Below are positions 53,844 through 62,650 of a stretch of 64,000 nucleotides of DNA, piece by piece (positions within the stretch are counted from its first letter, which is position 1; each line of letters begins with the position of its first letter). The stretch covers positions 13,244-77,243 of the forward strand of contig PLLR01000022.1 in the NCBI GenBank assembly GCA_003141335.1, given 5' to 3'. The translations under genes and the position numbers were made by a program. The stretch is from Methanoregula sp. Lineage in GTDB: Archaea; Halobacteriota; Methanomicrobia; Methanomicrobiales; Methanospirillaceae. The notes beneath the pieces are model-generated. The model had not been told where the DNA came from. It worked only from the letters and a program-made list of their open reading frames with translations, and did not search any database.

Positions 53844-54299
53844 CTACCAGACTTCAGGGAAAGCCATATTGGTATAGATATCCTCAAGCCGGGCCTTGTG
53901 GCCACTTTCCATGTTTGCGAGCTGGCTAAAGAGAAACTTCTGTTCTGTGTCGGTTGAGAGGTTCGCAAGCTGAGTGTACATCTGCATGGCTTCAAGTTCC
54001 TTTTTTATCGAAACAACAATGCCATCGAGCGGTTTCAGATCGGCAGACAGTGGGGGGCTCGGGAGTGTGTTTACTACCTTGTAGTCCTTTTTTGCCTCAA
54101 AGTGCATCTTGGTGAAATCCTTTGAGAGCATACCCTGCAGGAATTCCCGGTGCTGTTTTTCCTCTCCAGCAAGTTCAGTAAAAAGTTTCTTCAATGCCGG
54201 GTCTTTTGCCTTTTCGGATACGGTACGGTAAAATGTATAAGCCTCGACTTCCCTGTCGATAGCAGTTGAAATGATCTTCTTTGCAGCATCTGCTTTCAT
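53844..54299 (-). CDS. Rubrerythrin-type ferritin-like protein without rubredoxin domain
   Basis: 151 residues from the ATG at 54299. Four-helix diiron protein: AIDREVEAYTFYRTVSEKA, ELAGEEKQHREFLQGM, VVSIKKELEAMQMYTQLA and LANMESGHKARLEDIY carry the E...ExxH pairs. The rubredoxin tail of classical rubrerythrin is missing. It is probably a peroxide reductase that needs an outside electron donor. The track start (TTG 54329) is less likely; aaggag lies 12 nt before the chosen ATG, a little far. It ends the fdh side of the strand. Confidence 0.82.
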   Translation of the reverse strand: MKADAAKKIISTAIDREVEAYTFYRTVSEKAKDPALKKLFTELAGEEKQHREFLQGMLSKDFTKMHFEAKKDYKVVNTLPSPPLSADLKPLDGIVVSIKKELEAMQMYTQLANLSTDTEQKFLFSQLANMESGHKARLEDIYTNMAFPEVW

Positions 54300-54417
54300 C
54301 GTTTCATTCATCTCCTTATCAGAATTCAATTAATTCAAACCGGTTAATTAATAACCTCGTTTATCCGTCTGTTTGCACCTACAAAGTACTCTTCCTGAGT
54401 TATCATAGCGCAAAAAA

Positions 54418-55593
54418 TTAATTGGGATAGGTCGCTTTACCCAGTTTGGGCTCAAAGGTAGCGTCTCCTTCCACACGGATTGCATGCGAGAAGAGTGCAA
54501 GCGGGATATCCATCGGGCAGAGTTCCTCGCACTGACCACAGTTGATGCACGAATCTGAGATGTGGGCAAAACGCCGTAGGTGGAACATCGGGTTCGGGGC
54601 GAGTTCTCCTGGCTTGACCATGATGGAGTCCTTCTTTAACGCATCAGCTGCGGTGAAACAGACCGGGCAGTTCTCAATACAGGAGTAGCACTTGATACAC
54701 CGGGAGGTCTCTTTTGCTATTGTCTCCCACATGTTTGAGCCAAGTGCGGTGAAGTCTTTCTTTCTCCACTTTTCACCCAGCTTGAGCATTGCACCCTCGA
54801 CTTTACCCCGGATCTCAAGCCCCTTCGGGTTTGCCGGTTCGGTTGCAAGGATGCCCTTTGCTACTGCACCATCGAGCAGCTTGGCACCCTTGTCACTGCA
54901 TACTTCGACAAATGTTGCCTTCCCTGCCCGTGGTCCGATAACACCCCAGTTCCCGCAGGCGAGATCTGCCTGGCGGGGGACTTTATACTTGCAGCGGCGG
55001 CAGTTGGACCTGCGTCCGTAGCCTGCTTCTTCGAGCTCGTCCATCGAGATGCCTTTGTGCCCGCCTTCGTACTCGATGATGAACTGGCCCTTGTCGATCT
55101 CTTCCTTGTGGACCTTGTCCGGGTCAACCCCGAATTTATCGGCAATCATCCTGCGTGCGCTGACCGGGCTGACCGACCCGCCGCAGTTCACACCGATCAT
55201 GACGATGTTGTCAAGGTTGATCTGCTTGCGCTTGGCAAGCTCAATAAAGCCCATCACGTCGCAACCCTTGACGGTCACCCCTATCTTCTTGGTCTTTGCA
55301 CCGTCAAGATATTTCTTGACAAGTTTTGGCAGCAGGAGTGTACCACAGTGGAGTGACCCTGCGGTATTCTTCAGGTCTGCCGCGTTCGTGATGAGCACCG
55401 GCTGTGCATCATAGAGATCCTTGCCCTTCTGGATGGCAAGAACCGCATCGACCGCCTTTGATTCGAGTGCGTGCTTCCAGAGTGCGGTGACTGCGCCGCC
55501 GAGTTCGGCTCGCTTTGCAATCTCTTCGTCATTGGTCCATGCGTAGAGCATATCGCCCTTTTTAACTGCAGGAGTACCCCCGAATAGTCCCAT
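54418..55593 (-). CDS. fdhB: F420-dependent formate dehydrogenase beta subunit
   Basis: 391 residues of the FrhB/FdhB family. FAD/F420-binding parts include GGAVTALWKHALESKAVDAVLA, GVTVKGCDVMGFIELAKRKQINLDNIVMIGVNCGGSVSP and CRRCKYKVPRQADLACGNWG. The C-terminus adds two ferredoxin-type [4Fe-4S] sites, CIKCYSCIENCPVC and CINCGQCEELCPMD. It passes electrons from FdhA to coenzyme F420. The fdhA stop is one base before its ATG (TAACATG). Confidence 0.93.
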   Translation of the reverse strand: MGLFGGTPAVKKGDMLYAWTNDEEIAKRAELGGAVTALWKHALESKAVDAVLAIQKGKDLYDAQPVLITNAADLKNTAGSLHCGTLLLPKLVKKYLDGAKTKKIGVTVKGCDVMGFIELAKRKQINLDNIVMIGVNCGGSVSPVSARRMIADKFGVDPDKVHKEEIDKGQFIIEYEGGHKGISMDELEEAGYGRRSNCRRCKYKVPRQADLACGNWGVIGPRAGKATFVEVCSDKGAKLLDGAVAKGILATEPANPKGLEIRGKVEGAMLKLGEKWRKKDFTALGSNMWETIAKETSRCIKCYSCIENCPVCFTAADALKKDSIMVKPGELAPNPMFHLRRFAHISDSCINCGQCEELCPMDIPLALFSHAIRVEGDATFEPKLGKATYPN

Positions 55594-55594
55594 G

Positions 55595-57658
55595 TTACTT
55601 CACCTCCGCAATCTTCTCGATTCTTACAGCACAGGCCTTGTACTCCGGGATACCTGCAACGGGGTCGAGTGCATTGTTAGTGAGCAGGTTTGCTGCGCAT
55701 TCCTTAAAGTGGAACGGCAGGAAGACGACCCCTTTCTTGATATTTTTTGTGACCCGTGCGCCGATCTTGATCTCCCCTCTGCGGGTGATCGCCCTGACCA
55801 TTTCCTTATCCTTGATGGCCAGCGCCGATGCGTCCTCCGGGTTGATCTCAACCCAGCCGGTTGGTGCCTCGCGCTCAAGGCTTTCCGAGCGGCGGGTCAT
55901 CGTGCCGGTGTGCCACTGCCAGATGCAACGCCCGGTGGTCATGATGAGCGGGTAGTCCTTGTCCGGGACTTCCGCCGGGTATTTGAACTCGATGGGCGTT
56001 AAGACGCCCAGGCCGTCCGGGTGGGTAAACTTCTCCTTGTGCAGGATGGGTGTGCCCGGGTGCTCCTTTGTCGGGCAGGGCCAGTGGAGTGCTTCGGGTT
56101 TCTCAAGGCGGGTGTAATCCATGCCGCCATAGGACGGGGTGACCTTTGCAATCTCGTTAAAGATCTCTTCTGCGCTCTTGTACGGGAACTGTTTCTCGTA
56201 TCCCATCGCCTTTCCGAGTTCACAGAAGATCTGCCAGTCCGCTTTTGCCTGTCCTGGCGGGTCCTGTGCCTTTCTCCACTTCTGGACACGGCGCTCGGTG
56301 CTGGTCTGGGTGCCGTCCTTTTCGGCAAAGCATGCCGCCGGGAGAATGACGTGTGCGAGTTGTGCTGTCTCGGTCAGGAAGATGTCCTGCACGACCATGA
56401 ACTCAACGTTCTTTAATCCCTTCTCCACGTGGTGAAGATCCGGGTCGGAGAGCATCGGGTTCTCTCCCATGATATAGACACACTTGACCTTGCCGGGCTC
56501 ATCGGCAAGAACGTTGATTAACTTGGTAACGGTCAGACCGACTTTACCTTCGGCTATGTCGCAGCCCCATGCATCCATCATCTTTTTGCGCATTTCGGGG
56601 ACTATGACTGACTGGTAACCGGAGTACACGTTTGCGAGGGCACCCATGTCGCAGGCGCCCTGCACGTTGTTCTGGCCACGCAGTGCACAGACACCGCCAC
56701 CGCGTTTCCCGAGGTGACCCGTGATCATCTGGAGGTTTGCAACCGATTTGACGTTGTCGACACCAGTGGTGTGCTGGGTGATACCCATGGAGTAGAGGAC
56801 GTTGCTCGATTCCGCTTTTGCGATCCACTCTGCTGTTGTTGCAATATCCTTGGCCGGAATCTTCGTGATCCTGGAGACATTCTCAAGCGAGTACGCATCC
56901 TTCATGACGACTTCCTTGAGTTTCTCGTAATCCTTGGTCCGCTTTGCAATGAACTCCTTGTTCTCCCAGCCATTCTTGATGATATGGTGCATAATACCAT
57001 TCAGGAGCGCAACATCAGTTCCTGAGTCAAATGGCATGTAGAGATCCGCAAGCTTTGCGGTTGGCGTAAACCTTGGATCTGCGCAGATGACTTTTCCACC
57101 ACGCTTCTTTGCGAGCATGATCTGCCGCCCGATCAGCGGGTGCTGCTCCAGGGTGTTGGAACCAAGAACAAAGATGCACTTGGATTCCCCTATATCACCA
57201 ATCGAGTTGGTCATGGCACCGGATCCAAATGCTCCGGCAAGCCCGACCACCGTCGATGCATGGCAGAGCCGGGCACAGTGATCAATGTTGGGCGTCTTTA
57301 AGACAGCACGGGCAAACTTCTGCATCAGGTAGTTCTCTTCGTTGGAAACCCTGGCTGATGAGAGACACGCCATCTCATCTCCTTTATATGACTTGAACTT
57401 GGAGACAATGAGCTTGTAAGCCTCATCCCAGCTGGCCTCGACAAACTTGCCATCCTTCTTGATAAGGGGCGTCGTCAGCCGATCCGGGCTGTTCACAAAT
57501 TCCCATGCATAGTTCCCCTTGGGACAGAGCTTGCCCTCGTTGACGGGGTTGCGGTGCCACGGCGCGACGCCTACAACCTTCTTGTCCTTGACAACAAGGT
57601 TGAAGCCGCAACCGGTTCCACAGTATGGACACGTGGTTGGTACGTACTTGAATTCCAT
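55595..57658 (-). CDS. fdhA: Formate dehydrogenase alpha subunit (Mo/W enzyme, cysteine type)
   Basis: 687 residues from the ATG at 57658. The N-terminal [4Fe-4S] site is TTCPYCGTGCGF with LCPKG, and the metal ligand is Cys132 in NIDHCARLCHAS, so no selenocysteine is used. Pterin-binding parts follow (CIFVLGSNTLEQHPLIGRQIMLAKKRGGKVICADPR; LRGQNNVQGACDMGAL). The start at 57658 has a perfect aggaggt 7 nt upstream; the track start 57730 lies in the leader. With FdhB it oxidises formate and reduces F420, which lets the organism grow on formate. Confidence 0.95.
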   Translation of the reverse strand: MEFKYVPTTCPYCGTGCGFNLVVKDKKVVGVAPWHRNPVNEGKLCPKGNYAWEFVNSPDRLTTPLIKKDGKFVEASWDEAYKLIVSKFKSYKGDEMACLSSARVSNEENYLMQKFARAVLKTPNIDHCARLCHASTVVGLAGAFGSGAMTNSIGDIGESKCIFVLGSNTLEQHPLIGRQIMLAKKRGGKVICADPRFTPTAKLADLYMPFDSGTDVALLNGIMHHIIKNGWENKEFIAKRTKDYEKLKEVVMKDAYSLENVSRITKIPAKDIATTAEWIAKAESSNVLYSMGITQHTTGVDNVKSVANLQMITGHLGKRGGGVCALRGQNNVQGACDMGALANVYSGYQSVIVPEMRKKMMDAWGCDIAEGKVGLTVTKLINVLADEPGKVKCVYIMGENPMLSDPDLHHVEKGLKNVEFMVVQDIFLTETAQLAHVILPAACFAEKDGTQTSTERRVQKWRKAQDPPGQAKADWQIFCELGKAMGYEKQFPYKSAEEIFNEIAKVTPSYGGMDYTRLEKPEALHWPCPTKEHPGTPILHKEKFTHPDGLGVLTPIEFKYPAEVPDKDYPLIMTTGRCIWQWHTGTMTRRSESLEREAPTGWVEINPEDASALAIKDKEMVRAITRRGEIKIGARVTKNIKKGVVFLPFHFKECAANLLTNNALDPVAGIPEYKACAVRIEKIAEVK

Positions 57659-57754
57659 AATAATACCTCCTACAATTGCAAATCGGAACAACCAAGAATA
57701 AATCTTGTGATTTACTGGTGAAAAAATCAATAAATCTTCGAAAGATAAAATTTC

Positions 57755-57764
57755 AATATATTTT
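57755..57764 (-). promoter_or_regulatory. TATA-like promoter element of fdhAB
   Basis: On the minus strand AAAATATATT lies about 100 bp before the fdhA ATG, giving a leader of around 70 nt that ends in the strong aggaggt site. Confidence 0.45.
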
Positions 57765-58051
57765 ACTCTCTATCAAAATTTACGCTTTTTAGTTATTGTC
57801 ATTCCTGATACACTATTGTCATTTGTCGTAAACGCATGGGTTAAATACTAAATATCTGCCTGAAAACGGTTTTTCCCCCCGAATATATCAGTACTTTTAC
57901 CAAAGAAATGAAACAGGTTCAGGATTTTTACCAGCACGCAACTACCATTGCCCTGACCACCCTGGTTCCTCTATTAATACAATTTTAGGCTTTGTTGAAA
58001 TCCTCTTTTTCTGTGTAATTCGCTTATTCTCTGCGGCAGCCAGGAGGGTGA

Positions 58052-58074
58052 CCCCCTCTCTCCCCCAGAGGGGG
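58052..58074. repeat. Perfect G/C-rich hairpin
   Basis: ccccctct (58052-58059), loop ctccccc, agaggggg (58067-58074). It is not next to any gene end, so it is not an obvious terminator. Confidence 0.55.
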
Positions 58075-58296
58075 AAGCAGCATGCGGGGAGCATCCCCTT
58101 GCCCCCTCTTTTGTTAAGGTTTTTCATCAACCTTCTGATGATTATCGCAATATTGGGGGATGCCTGAGCGGCGGGGGCGGAAGCACGATGTGCAAAGAGC
58201 CCCCAGGAGCGATTGCTTGTTTCTCTCCAGGATTTCCTATGAAAATCGAAATATTCAGATATAATGGTAGAATGTTCATCTTTTACCATTGCGATG

Positions 58297-58334
58297 AACG
58301 CCGCCGCCCCCGACGGGGCGCCCCCGAGGCGGTT
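58297..58334 (+). repeat. Dispersed intergenic repeat, type 1, copy 2
   Basis: aacgccgccg...ggcggtt, 38 bp, matching 15053-15090 at about 32 of 38 positions with no gap. It can fold as an outer ccgcc/ggcgg stem (58301-58305 with 58328-58332) around gcccc-cgac-ggggc. Confidence 0.6.
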
Positions 58335-58364
58335 TAAGTGACTAAAAATGCTGAAACCTCCTTG

Positions 58365-58398
58365 CCCCGCCGTGCCTTGGAGAGGCCCTGAGGCGGGG
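58365..58398. repeat. Nested hairpin ccccgcc / ggcgggg
   Basis: An outer 7-bp stem (58365-58371 with 58392-58398) encloses an inner gcct-tggag-aggc stem. It lies 30 bp after the type 1 repeat, so the two may form one structured unit. Confidence 0.5.
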
Positions 58399-58928
58399 GA
58401 CTCTCGTAACTAATCGATTTTCATGATTCTGGAGTGAACCCGATTGGTTTATGCATGTTTCAACAGAGCCCAATTTTACTATAATCCACACGTAATTCGA
58501 AATAAAAATACACAATCTCTATTCTTGCGGTGAGAGACCTTGGTGGGTCTTGACCAGTCCTGATTATTGCTGATTACAACAACAATCGCTTTCTTGACAT
58601 ACCTGTTTCTCTTTTTAATGTATCAGAAAAAAATGTCTTTCGTGTAACCGCAGAGGGAGATGTCCAATCCGGATAGATATGAATAGTCCGATTAACTGTT
58701 GAATTAGCACACTGAGAAAATTCTTCGTGAACAGGGATGCCTGTACATTTGAGGATATGTTCCTCTGAGAATTTCTTAAAGAATATTTGCATGGCAAATT
58801 ATGATGCAGACCTGTGATTCAAATATGTATTGCAATTATATTGTGCAAATTAATATAAATAAATAAAAATTATTCAGTTTAGTCACGGAGGATCCTGGGG
58901 ATGATCACGTGGCATGGAGGAAGTAAAA

Positions 58929-59273
58929 ATGAAACTCAATGGGATGACCGGCACCTTAATGGAACCAGATTATCTGGTCAGGCAGGCGCAGGAAAAGGCG
59001 ATGGCAGGAGATCATATCACTGCTGTAAATTACCTTAAAAAAGCAATTGAAGTGAATCCCAGGTATACTGAGGCATATACACTGCTGGGCAACTGCCAGG
59101 ATTGCCTTGGCCAGAATGAAGAGGCAATCGCATCCTATAATAAAGCACTTCAGATTGATCCCGGTCATGCAGATGCATGGTTCAATAAAGGAATGGTTCT
59201 GAAAAAGACGGGACAAATCAAAGAATCAGTGCAGTGCATTGAGAAGTCAATCGATCTGTACTGTGGCACATAA
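58929..59273 (+). CDS. Small TPR protein
   Basis: 114 residues from the ATG at 58929. Three tetratricopeptide units follow one another: YLVRQAQEKAMAGDHITAVNYLKKAIEVNPRY, TEAYTLLGNCQDCLGQNEEAIASYNKALQIDPGH and ADAWFNKGMVLKKTGQIKESVQCIEKSIDLY. It is a protein-protein adaptor with no catalytic part. The start is chosen because ggagg lies 8 nt upstream; the track start 58914 overlaps that site. Confidence 0.82.
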   Translation: MKLNGMTGTLMEPDYLVRQAQEKAMAGDHITAVNYLKKAIEVNPRYTEAYTLLGNCQDCLGQNEEAIASYNKALQIDPGHADAWFNKGMVLKKTGQIKESVQCIEKSIDLYCGT

Positions 59274-59581
59274 GGGTACATCTTCCCGCAATATTCCAAA
59301 CTTTCGACAAACCACAGGATAAATTAGCTCAAGGCGGGGAACAGAAAAATACTCATCTCTCATCTCTAAAAAAATTCCCCCCATCTTTCTGCTTTTGAAT
59401 ATTCAGCATTACAATCCATAAAAGGGAGTCATTCTTTCCTGCCCCCCTGTCATCAGATTAACAGACAGATTTCTATTGGCTAAGATATGGGATGGAAAAG
59501 TCCATCGACACATCATGCAGTGCTCCAACCAATGAATTGATATGCCGTTTCATCCATAGAACCGATCAAGCGGGGGTACAT
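59274..59581. other. Intergenic region between TPR and ATC-hydrolase-like genes
   Basis: No gene or clear repeat seen. If the start at 59492 is the real one for the next gene, this region is 90 bp shorter. Confidence 0.35.
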
Positions 59582-60106
59582 ATGCCAGACCTGAAATCTA
59601 TTCCCGATGACGTAAAATGGCGTCTTGCAGCAAAGCTGGCCGCTCTTCTGCCTGCATTCTATGACCGTGCATATCGAGGGGTTGTGGGGGAGAAATACGA
59701 TGAGATCGAGCAGGAGATCTGGATGGAGCTCTCCCGCATGGCGCTTGAAATCGTCCGCGATCTTTTGCTTCCTACCAGTACCGCGAGTGAACTCGCCGAC
59801 AGCATGCGGATGGTGATGGCGATCCTCTTTGGTCCCGATCATAAAAGTGAGACCCTTGAAGTATCAAAAGATGGTGCAATCGTCCTCATCAGACGATGTC
59901 CTCTCCTTGAATCCGGCCACAACCTGGGTGTTGGGGGTCCCAGTACATTTTATAAGTGTATGGCGTTAACCCTGACTACTGTCCCACAGCTGAATAAAAG
60001 GTATTCCGCCCGATTTGTCAGGACCATGTGTACGGGTGACCGTCAGTGTGAAATTAAAATACAAGAGGCAAAACAACCCGTTAAAGACGAACACAAGAAA
60101 AAATAA
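59582..60106 (+). CDS. L-2-amino-thiazoline-4-carboxylate hydrolase-like protein
   Basis: 174 residues from the ATG at 59582. WRLAAKLAALLPAFYDRAYRGVVGEKYDEIEQEIWMELSRMALEIVRDLLLP, and later FVRTMCTGDRQCEIKIQ, fit the helical/V4R-like family that includes ATC hydrolase. The named enzyme turns 2-amino-thiazoline carboxylate into S-carbamoyl-cysteine, but most archaeal relatives are unproven. The start at 59582 has gggggt 4 nt upstream; the track start at 59492 is possible. Family assignment is moderate. Confidence 0.6.
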   Translation: MPDLKSIPDDVKWRLAAKLAALLPAFYDRAYRGVVGEKYDEIEQEIWMELSRMALEIVRDLLLPTSTASELADSMRMVMAILFGPDHKSETLEVSKDGAIVLIRRCPLLESGHNLGVGGPSTFYKCMALTLTTVPQLNKRYSARFVRTMCTGDRQCEIKIQEAKQPVKDEHKKK

Positions 60107-60138
60107 TGGCCGGAGTTGTCCGACCGGGTTCTGGCTTT

Positions 60139-60315
60139 TTATTTGAGATAATATCCGGTTGCCATGAAGATGAGCCCGATGTAAAACATGATGTCGAATG
60201 GCCAGGAAAAGCCGAGGTCTATCGACGGTAATCTCTTGAGATCCTGGACTAAGATCATGGCTAATCCGATGATAAATAATCCGATACTGAGCTGAGTTTT
60301 GGTTGCTTTATCCAT
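60139..60315 (-). CDS. Small two-helix membrane protein (58 residues), not in the ORF track
   Basis: Complement from the ATG at 60315 reads MDKATKTQLSIGLFIIGLAMILVQDLKR, then GFSWPFDIMFYIGLIFMATGYYLK and TAA. Two hydrophobic segments are joined by a charged loop with both ends inside or outside together. GGGAGTG lies 5 nt before the ATG, which supports real translation. No family known. It is 90 bp from the start of the cbiE end of the cobalamin operon. Confidence 0.7.
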   Translation of the reverse strand: MDKATKTQLSIGLFIIGLAMILVQDLKRLPSIDLGFSWPFDIMFYIGLIFMATGYYLK

Positions 60316-60405
60316 TGATACACTCCCTTTTACTAAAAGTATCTCAATCCGGCAGGAAAAAAGGTTTGTTATTACCGGCTAAAAAAAATCAGAAAATTTG
60401 GGGAT

Positions 60406-60987
60406 TTAAAAATTTCCGATAACCAGTGAATACAGTGACTCGGCCGGCCGGGGCGGTGACTGTATCTCCTGAATAAGGATGCGTTCTTCAGGATACCCGA
60501 GATTTTCACAGAGTGCGACTTTCATGGGCAGGGAGAGTGTGGTAAGGCGGGTATACAGCTCCTGGACGTTAAATTTTGGATCGGCGAGGAGAAAAACGAT
60601 CTTCCCCTGCTTGACTTCCTCGATGGTTTCCTGCATCCCTTTTTCATGCCCCTTGCCATGTGCCACAACCACAGACACCCGAGAAATCGGGATATGCAAT
60701 CGGGCTGCAGCAACCTGAAGAGAAGATATCCCGGGTATCACTTCGCCGGCAAGATACCCGAGTCCGGCAAGCATGGGATCACCGGTGGAAAGAATCACGG
60801 CATCCGGGGGGAGTTTTTTTAGATTTTTGAAGTCATCGATCGTCTTTACCGCACAACCAAACGAAATATGTGATTGTGCAAGCTCGATTGCACGATGAGA
60901 TCCATAGATTGTTGTTGCCCGGGAAATCTCACGGATTGCCTCTTCGGTGAGCATTCCCGGTCCACAACCGACGCCAATAATTTTCAT
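60406..60987 (-). CDS. cbiE: Cobalt-precorrin-7 (C5)-methyltransferase
   Basis: 193 residues, SAM-dependent tetrapyrrole methylase fold: KIIGVGCGPGMLTEEAIREI, VILSTGDPMLAGLG, VIPGISSLQVAAARLHIP. CbiE methylates C5 of cobalt-precorrin-7. A separate CbiT (C15) is not in the window. The gene overlaps cbiD by 4 bp and is the last gene of the operon seen here. Confidence 0.93.
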   Translation of the reverse strand: MKIIGVGCGPGMLTEEAIREISRATTIYGSHRAIELAQSHISFGCAVKTIDDFKNLKKLPPDAVILSTGDPMLAGLGYLAGEVIPGISSLQVAAARLHIPISRVSVVVAHGKGHEKGMQETIEEVKQGKIVFLLADPKFNVQELYTRLTTLSLPMKVALCENLGYPEERILIQEIQSPPRPAESLYSLVIGNF

Positions 60988-61988
60988 GGACTTTCTCCAA
61001 TGATCGCACCATCGCGGTTCACAATTATTACCCGGACACGAGGGTACCCTTTTTTAAATACGGCAAGACTCGACTGCATAGCAGGAGGAAATGCAGGAGA
61101 TCCTGCAAATTCCTCAACAGTTGCATATCCTGTACCATCAAGGATGTGCGGATTTATATACCGGAGGATGAGCGCCGGGAGTCCGAAAAGGATCACCTCT
61201 CCCTTCGCCGCATCAAGCGCCTCATTGATCTTTCCGCCAACCAGCACCACCTCATGATCCGGATACAGGAGGCGTGCATACCGGAGCCCGATCCGCCCGG
61301 TAGTGAGTACTGCATTGCATGCGGCTGACACCCGTTCCCGCATCGATTCTTCAAGATGATCATCCCACGGCTCAACGAGCCCGGTGGTTCCCAGCACGGA
61401 GATCCCTCCTTCCACACCCACCCGGGAGTTGAGAGTTTTTTTTGCAATCTCTGCACCAAGCGGGATCTGGAGCTTAACCCGTGCACCCGAAAGTCCTGTC
61501 TGATCGATTGCTTCCTGTATGGATGTGAGGATGCATTCAAGCGGAGCAGGACTTATAGCCGGCTCCCCTTTTTTGAACCGAGGTGTATCGCGTGAAAAAC
61601 GGCCGATACCGGCACCAGGTACAACCTGTATTCCTTCCGTCAGGGGACTTGCTTTTGCAATAAACTCGCACCCGGCAGTTACGTCACCCGGGTAATCCCC
61701 GGCAAATTTTTTACAGGATGCACTTCCGGAAAACCCGGATACCGGCACTTCTACTACGAGTCCACAGGGAATACGAATTGGAACCGATGTGACAACTCCG
61801 GAAAGGGAAAGAATTGCAGCTTTACAGGCAGCAGCAGCGGTTGTTCCGGTGGTATATCCGCGCCGGATAACCTTACCAGACGCAGTGAGGACCCCAAAAC
61901 CCTCCTCTGTCAGGCAGAGCAAATCGGGGGATTTGCACTTCTTTACCCAGGCCTCGGGATAATCAAAGCCGGTGACCGGATCTCTCAT
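60984..61988 (-). CDS. cbiD: Cobalt-precorrin-5B (C1)-methyltransferase
   Basis: 334 residues. RRGYTTGTTAAAACKAAILSL and VSGFSGSASCKKFAGDYPGDVTAGCEFIAKA are CbiD marks, with the motif GIGRFSRDTPRFKKGEPAISP. It methylates C1 in the anaerobic corrin pathway. It overlaps both neighbours by 4 bp. Confidence 0.95.
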   Translation of the reverse strand: MRDPVTGFDYPEAWVKKCKSPDLLCLTEEGFGVLTASGKVIRRGYTTGTTAAAACKAAILSLSGVVTSVPIRIPCGLVVEVPVSGFSGSASCKKFAGDYPGDVTAGCEFIAKASPLTEGIQVVPGAGIGRFSRDTPRFKKGEPAISPAPLECILTSIQEAIDQTGLSGARVKLQIPLGAEIAKKTLNSRVGVEGGISVLGTTGLVEPWDDHLEESMRERVSAACNAVLTTGRIGLRYARLLYPDHEVVLVGGKINEALDAAKGEVILFGLPALILRYINPHILDGTGYATVEEFAGSPAFPPAMQSSLAVFKKGYPRVRVIIVNRDGAIIGESP

Positions 61989-62650
61989 CTTTTTTTGCCT
62001 TCAATAAATATCGTGATGCACTCGTTCATGGCCGCAACTGCGACCGGTGTGCCGCCCCGTGTTCCTTCAGTAGATATTGAAGGCACACCTGTCGTGCGCA
62101 GCAGTTCCTTTGACTCGGCAGCGTTGACGAACCCCACCGGGGCCCCTATAATGACGGCCGGGCAAATACCCTCATTGATCATTTTGCACAGGGACAGGAG
62201 TGCTGATGGAGCGTTGCCGATCACAACGATCGATCCTGCGAGTTTTTCCTCAAGCGCGATAAACCCGGCGGAACTCCTGGTGATACCGCGTTCCTGTGCG
62301 ATCTCCGCACCGGAATCCAGTGCACAGATCACATCGCTCGTATGCCCTTTTTTCTGGATGCCAACCTGTACCATACGAATGTCGGTAATAATCGGTGCGC
62401 CCCGACAGAGAGCTGTGAGTGCTGCAGGAACAGGATCATTGCAGAACCGCATAAGATCTGCCATGCCAAAATCACCGACAGCGACAGAACACCGCTGCCT
62501 GACACGGTCTTCGTCATTTGCATTGCCGACCATTGTGCGTGCGAGCATACGCGATTTTTTTGAGATCTCATAGGCTTCTTTGGTTTCAGCACCGGGATCA
62601 ATATACATATTTATGGTGGTATCCCCGTGGCGTAATAATTCCTTTGACAT
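61985..62650 (-). CDS. cbiC: Cobalt-precorrin-8 methylmutase
   Basis: 221 residues from the ATG at 62650. DPGAETKEAYEISKKSRMLART, ITDIRMVQVGIQKKG and VVIGNAPSALLSL...PAVIIGAPVGFVNAAESKELL are CbiC/CobH motifs. It moves the C11 methyl to C12, giving cobyrinate. The track start 62689 adds 13 residues; the later ATG has ggatgggtg before it. It begins inside the 3' end of cbiH (53-bp overlap). Confidence 0.94.
   Translation of the reverse strand: MSKELLRHGDTTINMYIDPGAETKEAYEISKKSRMLARTMVGNANDEDRVRQRCSVAVGDFGMADLMRFCNDPVPAALTALCRGAPIITDIRMVQVGIQKKGHTSDVICALDSGAEIAQERGITRSSAGFIALEEKLAGSIVVIGNAPSALLSLCKMINEGICPAVIIGAPVGFVNAAESKELLRTTGVPSISTEGTRGGTPVAVAAMNECITIFIEGKKR

Larger units (their letters stand above)
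57659..58928. other. Large intergenic region with several strong hairpins and one dispersed repeat
   Basis: About 1.27 kb. The left 150 bp are the fdhAB leader and promoter. The rest contains a perfect 8-bp hairpin (ccccctct/agaggggg), a small ggggagcatcccc stem, the type 1 repeat and a nested hairpin at 58365-58398. ORF 57942..58289 (-) spans these structures and lacks family features; 58574..58797 (-) is listed in the track in two frames and is unconvincing. Confidence 0.45.

Noticed and set aside
55595-57658. Selenocysteine in FdhA
   Set aside because: The metal-ligand position is an ordinary Cys codon in CARLCHAS and there is no in-frame TGA.
57942-58289. 115-residue minus ORF in the large intergenic region
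   Set aside because: Covers strong hairpins; sequence has the look of a translated structured repeat (Gly/Arg/Lys-rich) with no known domain. Kept only as part of the intergenic description.
58574-58797. Two overlapping minus ORFs (72 and 60 residues)
   Set aside because: Same DNA in two frames, A/T-rich, no ribosome site and no family resemblance.
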